DNA from: Halopseudomonas laoshanensis
GTDB lineage: Bacteria > Pseudomonadota > Gammaproteobacteria > Pseudomonadales > Pseudomonadaceae
Direction of reading: 5' to 3'
NCBI RefSeq assembly: GCF_008365385.1
Contig: NZ_QOVF01000006.1
Span: 1-64,000, forward strand
DNA: 64,000 nucleotides
Under the pieces are notes generated by a model. The model had not been told where the DNA came from. It searched no databases and saw only the letters and a list, made by a program, of their open reading frames with translations. A program made the position numbers and the translations under genes. Below are positions 55,969-64,000 of this stretch, one piece after another; positions within the stretch are counted from its first letter, which is position 1; every line of letters begins with the position of its first letter.

Positions 55969-56994
55969 ATCAAACCGCTGTTCATCAAAGGCCCATCTCT
56001 GGGCGTACGGGTTTTGGTCCTGTCAGTGCTGTCCATTGCGCTGATGGTGGCCGATGCGCGCGTATCGACATTGCAGCCGCTGCGCTCAAATTTGAGTCTG
56101 ATCCTGACCCCTATCTACTATGTTGCCGACTTGCCGGTACGCCTTTGGGATGCCGTGTACCAGCAGGTATCCAGCCGCGCCGACCTGTTAGCTGAAAACG
56201 AGCGCCTGCGCGCCGAAGCCTTGCTTATCCAGCGCAAGCTGCAAAAGCTGGCGACCCTGACCGAGCAGAACGTGCGTTTGCGCGAGCTGCTCAATTCATC
56301 CTCGCTGGTGGACGAGCGCGTGCTGGTCGCCGAGCTGGTCGGTGTTGATCCCAATCCCTATACCCAAAGAGTGCTGATCAACAAGGGCGAACGCGATGGT
56401 GTGTTCCTCGGTCAGCCGGTACTCGACGCTACCGGGCTGATGGGGCAGGTGGTGGAGGTCATGCCGTTCACTGCGCGGGTGCTGCTGATCACCGATAGTT
56501 CGCACAGTCTGCCGGTACAGGTTAATCGCAATGGTTTGCGTGCAATCGCCTCGGGTGCCGGTAATAACGAATGGCTGGAGCTGCGCTTTGTTGGGGATAC
56601 CGCGGATATCCGCGTGGACGATATTCTGGTCAGTTCTGGTCTCGGTCAGCGCTTTCCTGCCGGTTACCCGGTAGGCCGGGTGCTGTCTGTAGAGCAGGAC
56701 CCCTCGCAACCTTTTGCCGACGTGAAAGTCGCGCCCACCGCCCAGCTGACGCGCAGCCGCTATATGCTGCTGGTATTCAGTGCCGAGTCCGGTTACGGCG
56801 AACTGGTGCCCGTACTGGAAGAGGGTAGCGAGCTGAATGATGCTGAAGTGCAGGCTGTCGAAGATGCGCTTCAGGATCCGGTGTTGTCTGCTCCGGCCGC
56901 GCCGGAAGCAACGACCGAAACGCCCAGCGCTCCTCTCGATGCACCCCTTAGCGTCCCGCCCAGCGAAGCACCGGCCGTCGAGGGAGCGCAGTGA
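55969..56994 (+). CDS. mreC: Rod-shape-determining protein MreC, apparent non-canonical start
   Basis: The conserved family N-terminus (IKPLFIKGPSLGVRVLVLSVL) begins at an ATC codon at 55969 with GAGGAG 7 bases upstream. An in-frame TGA at 55933 rules out anything longer, and no ATG, GTG or TTG lies between them. The first canonical codon is TTG 56014, which would remove 15 residues and most of the turn before the transmembrane helix. From 55969 the protein has 341 residues: TM helix about 13-31, coiled coil about 60-95, beta domains to about 285, and a Pro/Ala-rich tail. It bridges MreB to the wall synthases. Confidence 0.85.
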   Translation: MKPLFIKGPSLGVRVLVLSVLSIALMVADARVSTLQPLRSNLSLILTPIYYVADLPVRLWDAVYQQVSSRADLLAENERLRAEALLIQRKLQKLATLTEQNVRLRELLNSSSLVDERVLVAELVGVDPNPYTQRVLINKGERDGVFLGQPVLDATGLMGQVVEVMPFTARVLLITDSSHSLPVQVNRNGLRAIASGAGNNEWLELRFVGDTADIRVDDILVSSGLGQRFPAGYPVGRVLSVEQDPSQPFADVKVAPTAQLTRSRYMLLVFSAESGYGELVPVLEEGSELNDAEVQAVEDALQDPVLSAPAAPEATTETPSAPLDAPLSVPPSEAPAVEGAQ

Positions 56995-57467
56995 TGCGAA
57001 CCAATCTGATCGTTGCACTGACCTTTATCGTCGCCTTGTTACTTAGCGTCATGCCGATGCCCGCACCGATGGATCTGGGACGGCCGATGTGGGTAGCCAT
57101 GGTCGCGGCGTACTGGGTCATGGCGCTACCGCACCGTATTGGACTGTTGACCGCCTGGGTTGCCGGTTTGGCTACGGACGTACTTTACGGGCAATTATTC
57201 GGGCAGTACGCGCTGGTCATGACGTTGGTAGCCTGGATGATGTTGTTGCTGCACCAGCGCATTCGACGCTTCCCGCTATGGCAGCAGAGTCTGGTGATGC
57301 TGCCAGTCCTGGGCATTGCGCAGATGGTTTTGTTGTGGCTGAGCAGCCTGACCGGCAGCCGGCCGCCAATTCTGCTGTTTCTGTTGCCGGCGCTGGTCAG
57401 TGCATTGCTCTGGCCTTGGGTATCGTCGGTATTGCGCGTCATCAGAATGCGCTTTCATGTACTCTGA
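56994..57467 (+). CDS. mreD: Rod-shape-determining membrane protein MreD
   Basis: A 157-residue inner-membrane protein with about five helices (LIVALTFIVALLLSVMPMP first). It belongs to the MreD family by position and pattern (GLATDVLYGQLFGQYAL). The ATG at 56994 overlaps the mreC stop (TGATG) and has GGAG 7 bases upstream. The gene is coupled to mreC. Confidence 0.94.
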   Translation: MRTNLIVALTFIVALLLSVMPMPAPMDLGRPMWVAMVAAYWVMALPHRIGLLTAWVAGLATDVLYGQLFGQYALVMTLVAWMMLLLHQRIRRFPLWQQSLVMLPVLGIAQMVLLWLSSLTGSRPPILLFLLPALVSALLWPWVSSVLRVIRMRFHVL

Positions 57468-58062
57468 GCCGGGCATAGCCAGTTTGTATCTGGCTTCAGC
57501 CTCTCCCCGGCGCAGCGCGCAGCTGGCGCAGATCGGCGTGGCGCATCGCCAGTTTGCCTGTGATATCGATGAACAGGTTCTGCCCGGCGAGTCCGCAGAA
57601 GCCTACGTTGAGCGAGTTACCCTGGCCAAGGTGGCTGCCGGTCAGCAGCGGGTAGCCGCCGAAGCTGCAGCGGTGGTGCTGGCAGCAGATACGGTGGTAG
57701 TGCTGGACGGGCGCATCCTCGGCAAACCGGTTGATCAGCAGCAGGCTACCGAAGTGTTGCGCAGTCTGTCGGGTCGAGAGCATCAGGTTTTGACCGCGGT
57801 GGCTGTCGCCAGTGGTGAGCGTTGTGAGTTGCTCAGGGTGGATACCACAGTATTTTTTCGGTCTTTAAGTGAGGCTGAAATTGCAGCTTACTGGGCGACC
57901 GGTGAACCTGCAGACAAGGCTGGCAGTTATGGTATTCAGGGCCTGGCAGCCGTATTCGTGCAGCGGATCGAGGGCAGTTACAGCGCGGTAGTAGGCCTGC
58001 CGTTGCTGGAAACCGCCGGTCTGTTAGCGGATTTTGGTATCGCCAGTTGGCAGCAGCTCTGA
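57457..58062 (+). CDS. maf: Maf/YhdE nucleoside-triphosphate pyrophosphatase
   Basis: A 201-residue house-cleaning pyrophosphatase. The start region LYLASASPRRSAQLAQIGV is the Maf signature, followed by AADTVVVLDGRILGKP with the catalytic Asp and YGIQGLAAVFVQRIEGSYSAVVGLPL. It is the YhdE subgroup, expected to act on dTTP/UTP and modified pyrimidines. It starts 11 bases inside mreD, giving the typical mreBCD-maf-rng order. Confidence 0.95.
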   Translation: MYSEPGIASLYLASASPRRSAQLAQIGVAHRQFACDIDEQVLPGESAEAYVERVTLAKVAAGQQRVAAEAAAVVLAADTVVVLDGRILGKPVDQQQATEVLRSLSGREHQVLTAVAVASGERCELLRVDTTVFFRSLSEAEIAAYWATGEPADKAGSYGIQGLAAVFVQRIEGSYSAVVGLPLLETAGLLADFGIASWQQL

Positions 58063-58160
58063 AATGGAATTCCGATTTCCGGTATTCTGAAGCACAGTGT
58101 CCAGACCGTTGAAAGGATCGCGAGCGAAGTCGCATTTCGGCGATCTGGTTTGGAGAGCGC

Positions 58161-59618
58161 ATGAGCGAAGAAATACTGATCAATGTCACGCCCATGGAAA
58201 CCAGGGTCGCCTTGGTGGAAAACGGCGTGCTGCAGGAAGTGCACATCGAGCGCACGCTGCGTCGCGGTATTGTTGGCAATATTTACAAGGGCAAGGTGGT
58301 CCGGGTATTACCTGGGATGCAGGCAGCCTTCGTTGATATCGGCCTGGAACGCGCCGCATTTATTCATGCCTCCGAGGTGTCCGAGCGTGAAGGCTCGGCG
58401 GTAGAGCCGATCACCGCCTTGTTGCACGAGGGCCAGGCTCTGGTGGTGCAGGTGACCAAGGATCCGATTGGCACCAAGGGCGCGCGCCTGACCACCCACT
58501 TGTCGATTCCATCCCGGTTTCTGGTCTATATGCCGCGCACGCCGCATGTGGGTATTTCCCTGAAAATCGAGGAAGAGAGCGAGCGCGAGCGGTTGAAACA
58601 GATCGTGGCCGATTGTGTTGCTTCTGAAGGGATCGAGGAGGCGGGGGGCTTTATTCTGCGCACCGCCGCCGAAGCTGCCCGTGAAGATGAAATTCTCGCC
58701 GATATTCGCTATGTCCGCCGCCTGTGGCTGCAGATCTCGCAGCAGATTCAGGCTGCCCCTTCGCCTTCGGTCATCTATGAGGACCTGTCACTGGCGATGC
58801 GCACCCTGCGTGATCTTGTCAGCCCGCGTACGGAAAAGGTGCGGGTCGATTCGCGCGAAACCTTCCAGAAGATCGAAGTGTTTGTACAGGAGCTGATGCC
58901 AGCGGTATCCGGATTTCTCGAGCACTACCCGGGTGAACGGCCAATTTTCGATCTGTATGGCATAGAAGACGAAATTCAGAAGGCCATGGAACGGCGGGTC
59001 ATGCTCAAGTCCGGTGGCCATCTGGTTATCGATCAGACCGAGGCCATGACCACCATCGATGTGAATACCGGGGCTTTTGTCGGTCATCGCAATCTGGAAG
59101 AAACCATCTTCAAAACCAACCTTGAAGCGTCCACGGCGATTGCCCGGCAGCTGCGGCTGCGCAACCTGGGCGGCATCATCATTATCGATTTCATCGATAT
59201 GGAAGATGAAGAACACCAGCGCCAGGTATTGCGCACGCTGGAAAAACAGCTGGAGCGTGATCACGCCAAGACCAATATCATCGGTATTACCGAGCTGGGC
59301 CTGGTGCAGATGACGCGCAAGCGCACGCGTGAAAGTCTTGAGCAGATTCTCTGCGAGCCTTGCCCCTGTTGTTCGGGCCGCGGGATTCAGAAGACCCCGG
59401 AAAGCGTCTGCTATGAAATCTTCCGTGAAATTCTGCGGGAGGCGCGAGCCTATCAGGCCGGCGCTTATATGGTGCTGGCGTCGCAGTCGGTGATCGACCG
59501 CCTGCTGGATGAGGAATCCGGGCATGTTGCCGATCTGGAGATCTTTATCGAGCGCCCGATCAAGTTTCAGGTCGAGACGGTCTATACCCAGGAACAATAT
59601 GACGTGGTGCTGATGTGA
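58161..59618 (+). CDS. rng: Ribonuclease G
   Basis: A 485-residue endoribonuclease for 16S rRNA 5' maturation and mRNA decay. An S1 RNA-binding domain is at about residues 35-120 (GNIYKGKVVRVLPGMQAAFVDIGLERAAFIH). Catalytic aspartates are in TIDVNTGAF and IIDFIDM, and the zinc-link cysteines are in CEPCPCCSGRG. GGAGAGC lies upstream of the ATG. It follows maf by about 100 bases. Confidence 0.97.
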   Translation: MSEEILINVTPMETRVALVENGVLQEVHIERTLRRGIVGNIYKGKVVRVLPGMQAAFVDIGLERAAFIHASEVSEREGSAVEPITALLHEGQALVVQVTKDPIGTKGARLTTHLSIPSRFLVYMPRTPHVGISLKIEEESERERLKQIVADCVASEGIEEAGGFILRTAAEAAREDEILADIRYVRRLWLQISQQIQAAPSPSVIYEDLSLAMRTLRDLVSPRTEKVRVDSRETFQKIEVFVQELMPAVSGFLEHYPGERPIFDLYGIEDEIQKAMERRVMLKSGGHLVIDQTEAMTTIDVNTGAFVGHRNLEETIFKTNLEASTAIARQLRLRNLGGIIIIDFIDMEDEEHQRQVLRTLEKQLERDHAKTNIIGITELGLVQMTRKRTRESLEQILCEPCPCCSGRGIQKTPESVCYEIFREILREARAYQAGAYMVLASQSVIDRLLDEESGHVADLEIFIERPIKFQVETVYTQEQYDVVLM

Positions 59619-59634
59619 TGAAGGGCTGACCTCA

Positions 59635-62600
59635 ATGCGCTGGCAACGCTGGTTAAAGCGTACCCTGGATGGGCTGATCGTGCTGCTGGTGGCCTGGTTG
59701 CTGTTGGCCGCTGCCTACGTCAGCCTGGGCCGTCAGTTTGTGCCAGCGATAGCCGATTATCAGACGCAGCTGCTCGATTGGACCGAAGAGAAAACCGGTC
59801 GCTACATTCTGCTCGATAGCCTTGCCGGCGAAATGCAGGGCGCTCATCCGGTATTGAGCCTGCGCGGTCTGCAGGTGCATGCGGATGCTAGTCCGGACAG
59901 TCCGGTGCTGTTTGCGCTGGAAGACGTTACCGCCAGGATCGACATCTGGTCCAGCCTCTGGCAGCAGCGCCTGGTGATGGATGCGCTGCAAGTCGAGGGC
60001 TTGGCGTTGGAGTTGGTAGAGAATGCCGAGGGCCGCTGGCGGCTCTATGGGCTGGGTGACATGCAGACCAGTCAGCTGGGTCTGGACCAAGCACTGGAAC
60101 TGCTCTTCGACCAGCGGCGGATCACCTTGCTGAATACGCAAATTCAGATCAGCCCCTATGCGCAGCCGCAGTGGCTTTTTCGCAATGGTGATTTGACGCT
60201 GCTCAATGGCGCTGACTGGCAGCGACTGGATGCCCAGGTGCGCTTACCTGACGGTCAGCAGATCCGTCTGCAGGCCAATGCACCCGAGGTATTTCGCCGC
60301 TGGGAAGAGACCCAGCTGAGTTTCTTCCTTGAGTTGCCTGCGCTGGACTGGTCGCGCTATCTGCCGCCCAATCTGCTGGAGTCTGCCCGTTTGCAAGAGC
60401 TGGTCGCGGGCGGGCGCTTCTGGGGTAACTGGGGTGAGCAGCGATTACAAGCGATGCAAGGTCAGGTCGTGGTGCCGAGGCTGCAAATGGCGACTGATCA
60501 GCCGGTGCCGCTGATCCGCGACTTGCTCGCCGATTTCAGTTTCCATCAGGGTGCTACGCAGCGTGTGCAGGTCGATAACCTGATGTTGCGCCTGGATGAG
60601 CGTGCCTGGCCTCAAACCCGTCTGCAACTGGAACGGGACACCGCGCAGGGCGACTGGCAACTACGCATGGACAGCTTGCCGCTAGCGCTGCTCAGCCAAT
60701 TGTTACCCCCTTTTATCGCTGAAGATCGCCAGCGCGAACGCCTTGCGACGCTCAATCCAACTGGGTTCCTGCGTGATATTTACCTGCGCGGCACTGCCGA
60801 TCTGAAGGATCTCGACGGCCTGCACATCGACGCTGCTCTGGATCAGATCGGGGTGCAGGCCTGGGAAGGTGTTCCTGCGCTGAACGGTATCAGCGGTACG
60901 ATGGCTGGCAGCGCTGCCGCCGGAGAGCTGCGCGTCGACAGTCATGACTGGGGCATGCACTTGCCGCGGCTGTTCCCGCAAGCCTGGGCGTTTGAGCGCT
61001 TACAGGGGAAAATGGCCTGGCAATGGTCGCGAGAATCCGGCCTGGGCCTGGATGCCTCGGGCTTGAAGGTCACCGCCGAGGAAGGACCTATAGCAGTTGA
61101 TCTCAACTTGCAGCTTCCGCCCCCGGGTGGCGTTCCGAACATGGACCTCCAGGTGTCCCTGCGCGATAGCGATGCCCTGTATGCCGACCGTTACCTGCCG
61201 ACCTCCGCTACCGGGTTCAGCCCAAAACTGGCCGAATGGTTGGCCGCTGCAGAGTTTCAGGGCCAGGTGCCGCTGGCGGTGTTTCAGTATCAGGGATCAC
61301 TATTGCGCGGCGCCGGTCCAGATGAGCGCCAGCTAAAGCTGTACCTGCAGGTCGAACAGGGCAGTTTGGCGTTTCGTCCGGGCTGGCCCAGGCTGGAGCA
61401 GGTCCATGGCGTAGTGCGGCTGAACAATACGGAGTTGGATATCCAGCCCGCCGAAGCGCAACTGCTGGATACCCGCTTGAGCGACGTAAAGGTCAGCACG
61501 CGGCGTGAACACGCCCAAGCGCCCGTGTTGTTGAGTATTTCCGGGCATGCCGAAGGGCCGCTGACCAATGCCCTGACGATCATGCAGGACACGCCTCTGG
61601 CCCAAACTACTGGTGATCCTTTAAACGGCTGGCAGGGCGCCGGCGAGCTGAGTGGCGATATCGCTCTGACGCTCCCGCTTGAGGGGCAGCAGGCACCATC
61701 GATACAGATCAATTGGCAGGCAAAGGCAGATCAGCTGCTGATACCCCAGCTGCAAACGCCGTTGACCAAGGTCACCGGGGATTTTGCGTTTGATCTGCAG
61801 CAGGGGATCAAAGCCCGGGACCTCAAAGCCGAGGTGCTGGGTGGGCCTGTCAGCGGAAGCATTGACGGCGTGGTCGGTGAGCAGCGTGTGCAACTTAGCG
61901 GACGGCACAGCATGGATAACTTGCGTGGCTGGCCGTTACTTGCGGCCATGCCGGCCGGATTGGTCGACGGCGCAACGCGTTGGCAGGGCACGGTGACGCT
62001 GGGCACCGGGCAGCAGCGCATCGAGATAAGCAGCGACCTGGAAGGCGTCAGTCTGGATTTGCCCGGTCCCCTGGCCAAGCCGGCCGCGAGCCGCTTGCCG
62101 AGCACGTTGACCCTACGTCTGAATGAGCAGCGCCAGCGCTGGGATTTCAGGCTGGGAGCGGATCTTGCCGGGCAACTACAGGTGGTCGATGGTGCGCCGA
62201 GTGGTGAGCTGGCCTATCGCACCGAGCTGGCATCTGCTGGGAGTGCCTCGGGGCTTAATATTCGTGCGCGATTGAATGATCTGGATCTGGATGAATGGCA
62301 ACGCTGGTGGGAAACCCATCAGTTTGCGCTGCCGGAAGCGAAGGAGCTGCAGCCGTTGCGCGGTACGGCGAGCGAGGTAGTCAGCGCGGTGGATCTGCGC
62401 GCTGAACGCTTCTCCGGCTTCGGCCAAGAGTTGGAGCGGCTCGCGGTAACAGGTGTACGCGTTGACAGCGGCTGGCTGTTTGATATCGACCAGGCGCGTA
62501 TTCGCGGCCAGGTGACGTTGCCCGATGCCATATCCGAGCCACTGCAGGTGAATTTGCAACGGTTGCAGCTTGAGCGTCCGGCCGAAGCCCAGACAGATGA

Positions 62601-63492
62601 TGCATTGGCCAAACCATTGCTGCCCGAGGACAGCCTGCGCATGGTCAAGCCGAGCACGCTCCCGCCGGTGGATCTGCATATTGACCAACTCTATTGGGCC
62701 GGTGAGCCGGTGGGTGCGGTGGATATGCGTCTGCGGCCCGACGCGTCAGGGGCAAAAATTCGTGATCTGAGCGTCAATCTGCGTGGCTTGCAGCTGACCG
62801 GCGAGCTGGACTGGCGGGAAACGGGGCCACGTAGCCACTTCAAGGGACAGATGCGCGCTGACAACATGGGTGATGTGTTGAAAGCCTGGCACTATGCGCC
62901 CACACTGACCAGCGACAGTTTTGCCATGCAGGCCGATTTGAGCTGGCCCGGCTCGCCCATCTTTTTCGCTCTCAGCCGCAGCACCGGTCAGCTCCAGCTA
63001 CAGGCCAAGGACGGCGCGCTACAGAGCGGTGAGGGCGGTGCTGATGCATTGCGCATTTTCGGCCTGCTGAACTTCAATGCCTTTACCCGGCGCCTGCGCC
63101 TGGATTTCAGTGATCTGTTCGGTAGTGGTACCGCTTACGATACTTTGAACGGTGACCTGGTGTTCACCGATGGGACCATGCACACCGTCAGCCCATTGGT
63201 GATGGATGGCCCTGGCGCCAAGCTGCAACTGGACGGCAAATTGGACCTGGCGGCGGACCAGATTGACATGGGTTTGCTGGTCACCTTGCCGGTGACCAAT
63301 AATCTGCCCTTGGCCGCGCTGCTGGTTGGTGCGCCCTATATCGGCGGTGCGCTGTTCATCGCTGACAAGATTCTCGGTGACCGGGTAGCGCGCTTCGCCT
63401 CGGTGAAATACAAGATCAGTGGCGACTGGAAACAACCCAGCGTGGAGTTCGACCGCGCGTTTGATAACAAAGCCGCCCTGGAGGAGGACTGA
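59635..63492 (+). CDS. yhdP: YhdP family AsmA-like envelope protein
   Basis: A 1285-residue protein anchored by one N-terminal helix (about residues 10-33) with a very long periplasmic beta-taco region of the AsmA/TamB/YhdP superfamily. The C-terminal end (DQIDMGLLVTLPVTNNLPLAALLVG) matches YhdP. Family members bridge the envelope and carry phospholipid to the outer membrane; YhdP, TamB and YdbH are partly redundant in E. coli. It is 16 bases downstream of rng and 1 base before the nitrilase gene. Confidence 0.93.
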   Translation: MRWQRWLKRTLDGLIVLLVAWLLLAAAYVSLGRQFVPAIADYQTQLLDWTEEKTGRYILLDSLAGEMQGAHPVLSLRGLQVHADASPDSPVLFALEDVTARIDIWSSLWQQRLVMDALQVEGLALELVENAEGRWRLYGLGDMQTSQLGLDQALELLFDQRRITLLNTQIQISPYAQPQWLFRNGDLTLLNGADWQRLDAQVRLPDGQQIRLQANAPEVFRRWEETQLSFFLELPALDWSRYLPPNLLESARLQELVAGGRFWGNWGEQRLQAMQGQVVVPRLQMATDQPVPLIRDLLADFSFHQGATQRVQVDNLMLRLDERAWPQTRLQLERDTAQGDWQLRMDSLPLALLSQLLPPFIAEDRQRERLATLNPTGFLRDIYLRGTADLKDLDGLHIDAALDQIGVQAWEGVPALNGISGTMAGSAAAGELRVDSHDWGMHLPRLFPQAWAFERLQGKMAWQWSRESGLGLDASGLKVTAEEGPIAVDLNLQLPPPGGVPNMDLQVSLRDSDALYADRYLPTSATGFSPKLAEWLAAAEFQGQVPLAVFQYQGSLLRGAGPDERQLKLYLQVEQGSLAFRPGWPRLEQVHGVVRLNNTELDIQPAEAQLLDTRLSDVKVSTRREHAQAPVLLSISGHAEGPLTNALTIMQDTPLAQTTGDPLNGWQGAGELSGDIALTLPLEGQQAPSIQINWQAKADQLLIPQLQTPLTKVTGDFAFDLQQGIKARDLKAEVLGGPVSGSIDGVVGEQRVQLSGRHSMDNLRGWPLLAAMPAGLVDGATRWQGTVTLGTGQQRIEISSDLEGVSLDLPGPLAKPAASRLPSTLTLRLNEQRQRWDFRLGADLAGQLQVVDGAPSGELAYRTELASAGSASGLNIRARLNDLDLDEWQRWWETHQFALPEAKELQPLRGTASEVVSAVDLRAERFSGFGQELERLAVTGVRVDSGWLFDIDQARIRGQVTLPDAISEPLQVNLQRLQLERPAEAQTDDALAKPLLPEDSLRMVKPSTLPPVDLHIDQLYWAGEPVGAVDMRLRPDASGAKIRDLSVNLRGLQLTGELDWRETGPRSHFKGQMRADNMGDVLKAWHYAPTLTSDSFAMQADLSWPGSPIFFALSRSTGQLQLQAKDGALQSGEGGADALRIFGLLNFNAFTRRLRLDFSDLFGSGTAYDTLNGDLVFTDGTMHTVSPLVMDGPGAKLQLDGKLDLAADQIDMGLLVTLPVTNNLPLAALLVGAPYIGGALFIADKILGDRVARFASVKYKISGDWKQPSVEFDRAFDNKAALEED

Positions 63493-63493
63493 G

Positions 63494-64000
63494 ATGCATC
63501 AAGTGGCAGCCATACAAATGATCAGCGGTCCGGACGTGCACGCGAACCTGACCCGCGCTGGCGAGCTGATCGCCCGCGCCGCCGCGCAAGGTGCGCGTCT
63601 GCTGTTGTTACCGGAATGCTTCGCGCTGTTTGGCAGCCCCCATCTGGCTCGCGTCGCGGAGGAAGAGGCCAGCGGTGCCCGACCGATCCAGCAATTTTTA
63701 GCCGACCAGGCTGAGCGCCATGGGGTATGGCTGATCGGCGGCAGTATTCCGCTGCCGCGTCAGCCTGGCGGCAAAGCCATGGCGGCCTGCCTGGTGTTCG
63801 ACGATCAAGGCCGCGAAGTGGCCCGATACGACAAGCTGCATCTGTTCGATGTGGAGGTCGCCGACAATCAGCGCAGCTATCAGGAATCGCGCGATTATGG
63901 CTACGGCGATCAACTGGTGTGCATCGATACACCGGTCGGTCGAGTCGGACTGAGCATCTGTTATGATCTGCGTTTTGCCGAGCTGTACCTGGCGCTGCGT
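63494..64000 (+). CDS. Carbon-nitrogen hydrolase (nitrilase superfamily), 3' truncated by window end
   Basis: The first 169 residues are present. The Glu-Lys-Cys triad is visible: Glu41 in LLLPECFALFG, Lys in RYDKLHLFDV near residue 113, and Cys156 in GLSICYDLRF. Relatives are omega-amidase or deaminated-glutathione amidase (NitA/Nit1). GGAGGAC precedes the ATG. It follows yhdP as in PAO1, where I recall tldD next. Confidence 0.9.
   Translation, partial: MHQVAAIQMISGPDVHANLTRAGELIARAAAQGARLLLLPECFALFGSPHLARVAEEEASGARPIQQFLADQAERHGVWLIGGSIPLPRQPGGKAMAACLVFDDQGREVARYDKLHLFDVEVADNQRSYQESRDYGYGDQLVCIDTPVGRVGLSICYDLRFAELYLALR

Overview
The window reads as chromosomal core sequence of a pseudomonad (Pseudomonadaceae). 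The protein families and their order resemble Pseudomonas aeruginosa blocks that I recall as roughly PA4640-PA4690, PA4474-PA4485 and the minor-pilin locus. PagL, the PA4642 family, a cryptic HolD upstream of rimI, and the hemA-prfA-prmC-moeB-murI run all point that way. The brackish or marine Halopseudomonas group is my best guess for the genus, but nothing in the sequence proves it. No insertion sequence, phage gene, integrase or CRISPR array was seen.

Layout. 1-340: the 3' end of a 23S rRNA, the spacer, 5S rRNA and its terminator, followed by an intergenic inverted-repeat element. 724-8052: an acyl-CoA ligase (-), then a tight (+) run leuA-holD-rimI-can-eamA-homoisocitrate-dehydrogenase-like gene. 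8108-18208: a (-) block of tRNA-Met, DUF748 protein, ychF, pth, rplY, prs, tRNA-Gln, ispE, lolB and a TPR lipoprotein. 18342-23652: the (+) hemA-prfA-prmC-moeB-murI operon, then pagL. 23736-32539: a (-) accessory cluster. It has eight genes with overlapping or abutting ends (MerR/LitR-like regulator, photolyase, NTF2-like, SDR, FAD oxidoreductase, DUF1365, cyclopropane-fatty-acid-synthase-like, DUF2878), and behind them a renalase-like flavoprotein with a small Trp-rich protein. 32842-36427: TIGR01777 epimerase, hemH, LysE exporter, hydroxyacid dehydrogenase. 36588-42158: type IV pilus minor-pilin operon pilV-pilW-pilX-pilY1-pilE. 42168-50602: uracil and hypoxanthine salvage, SulP transporter, small proteins, YajG lipoprotein, BetT. 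50771-54530: RlpA-like protein and gatCAB. 54835-64000: mreBCD, maf, rng, yhdP and a nitrilase cut by the window end.

The most interesting part is 23.7-32.6 kb. Photolyase, a fatty-acid-modifying SAM methyltransferase set (CFA/DUF1365/FAD/SDR) and a MerR protein with a degenerate cobalamin-binding fold together suggest a light or singlet-oxygen response regulon. Paired TGTAYA-type half-sites lie upstream of both the main operon and the renalase-like gene, which suggests common control. Other points worth a second look are mreC, which has no canonical start codon where the family N-terminus begins; pilV, which has an unusually long or mis-started leader; PilY1, which has a DGS-repeat linker and a Cys-rich tail; an orphan homoisocitrate-type dehydrogenase; and a three-copy 14-bp repeat that spans the gatC stop codon.
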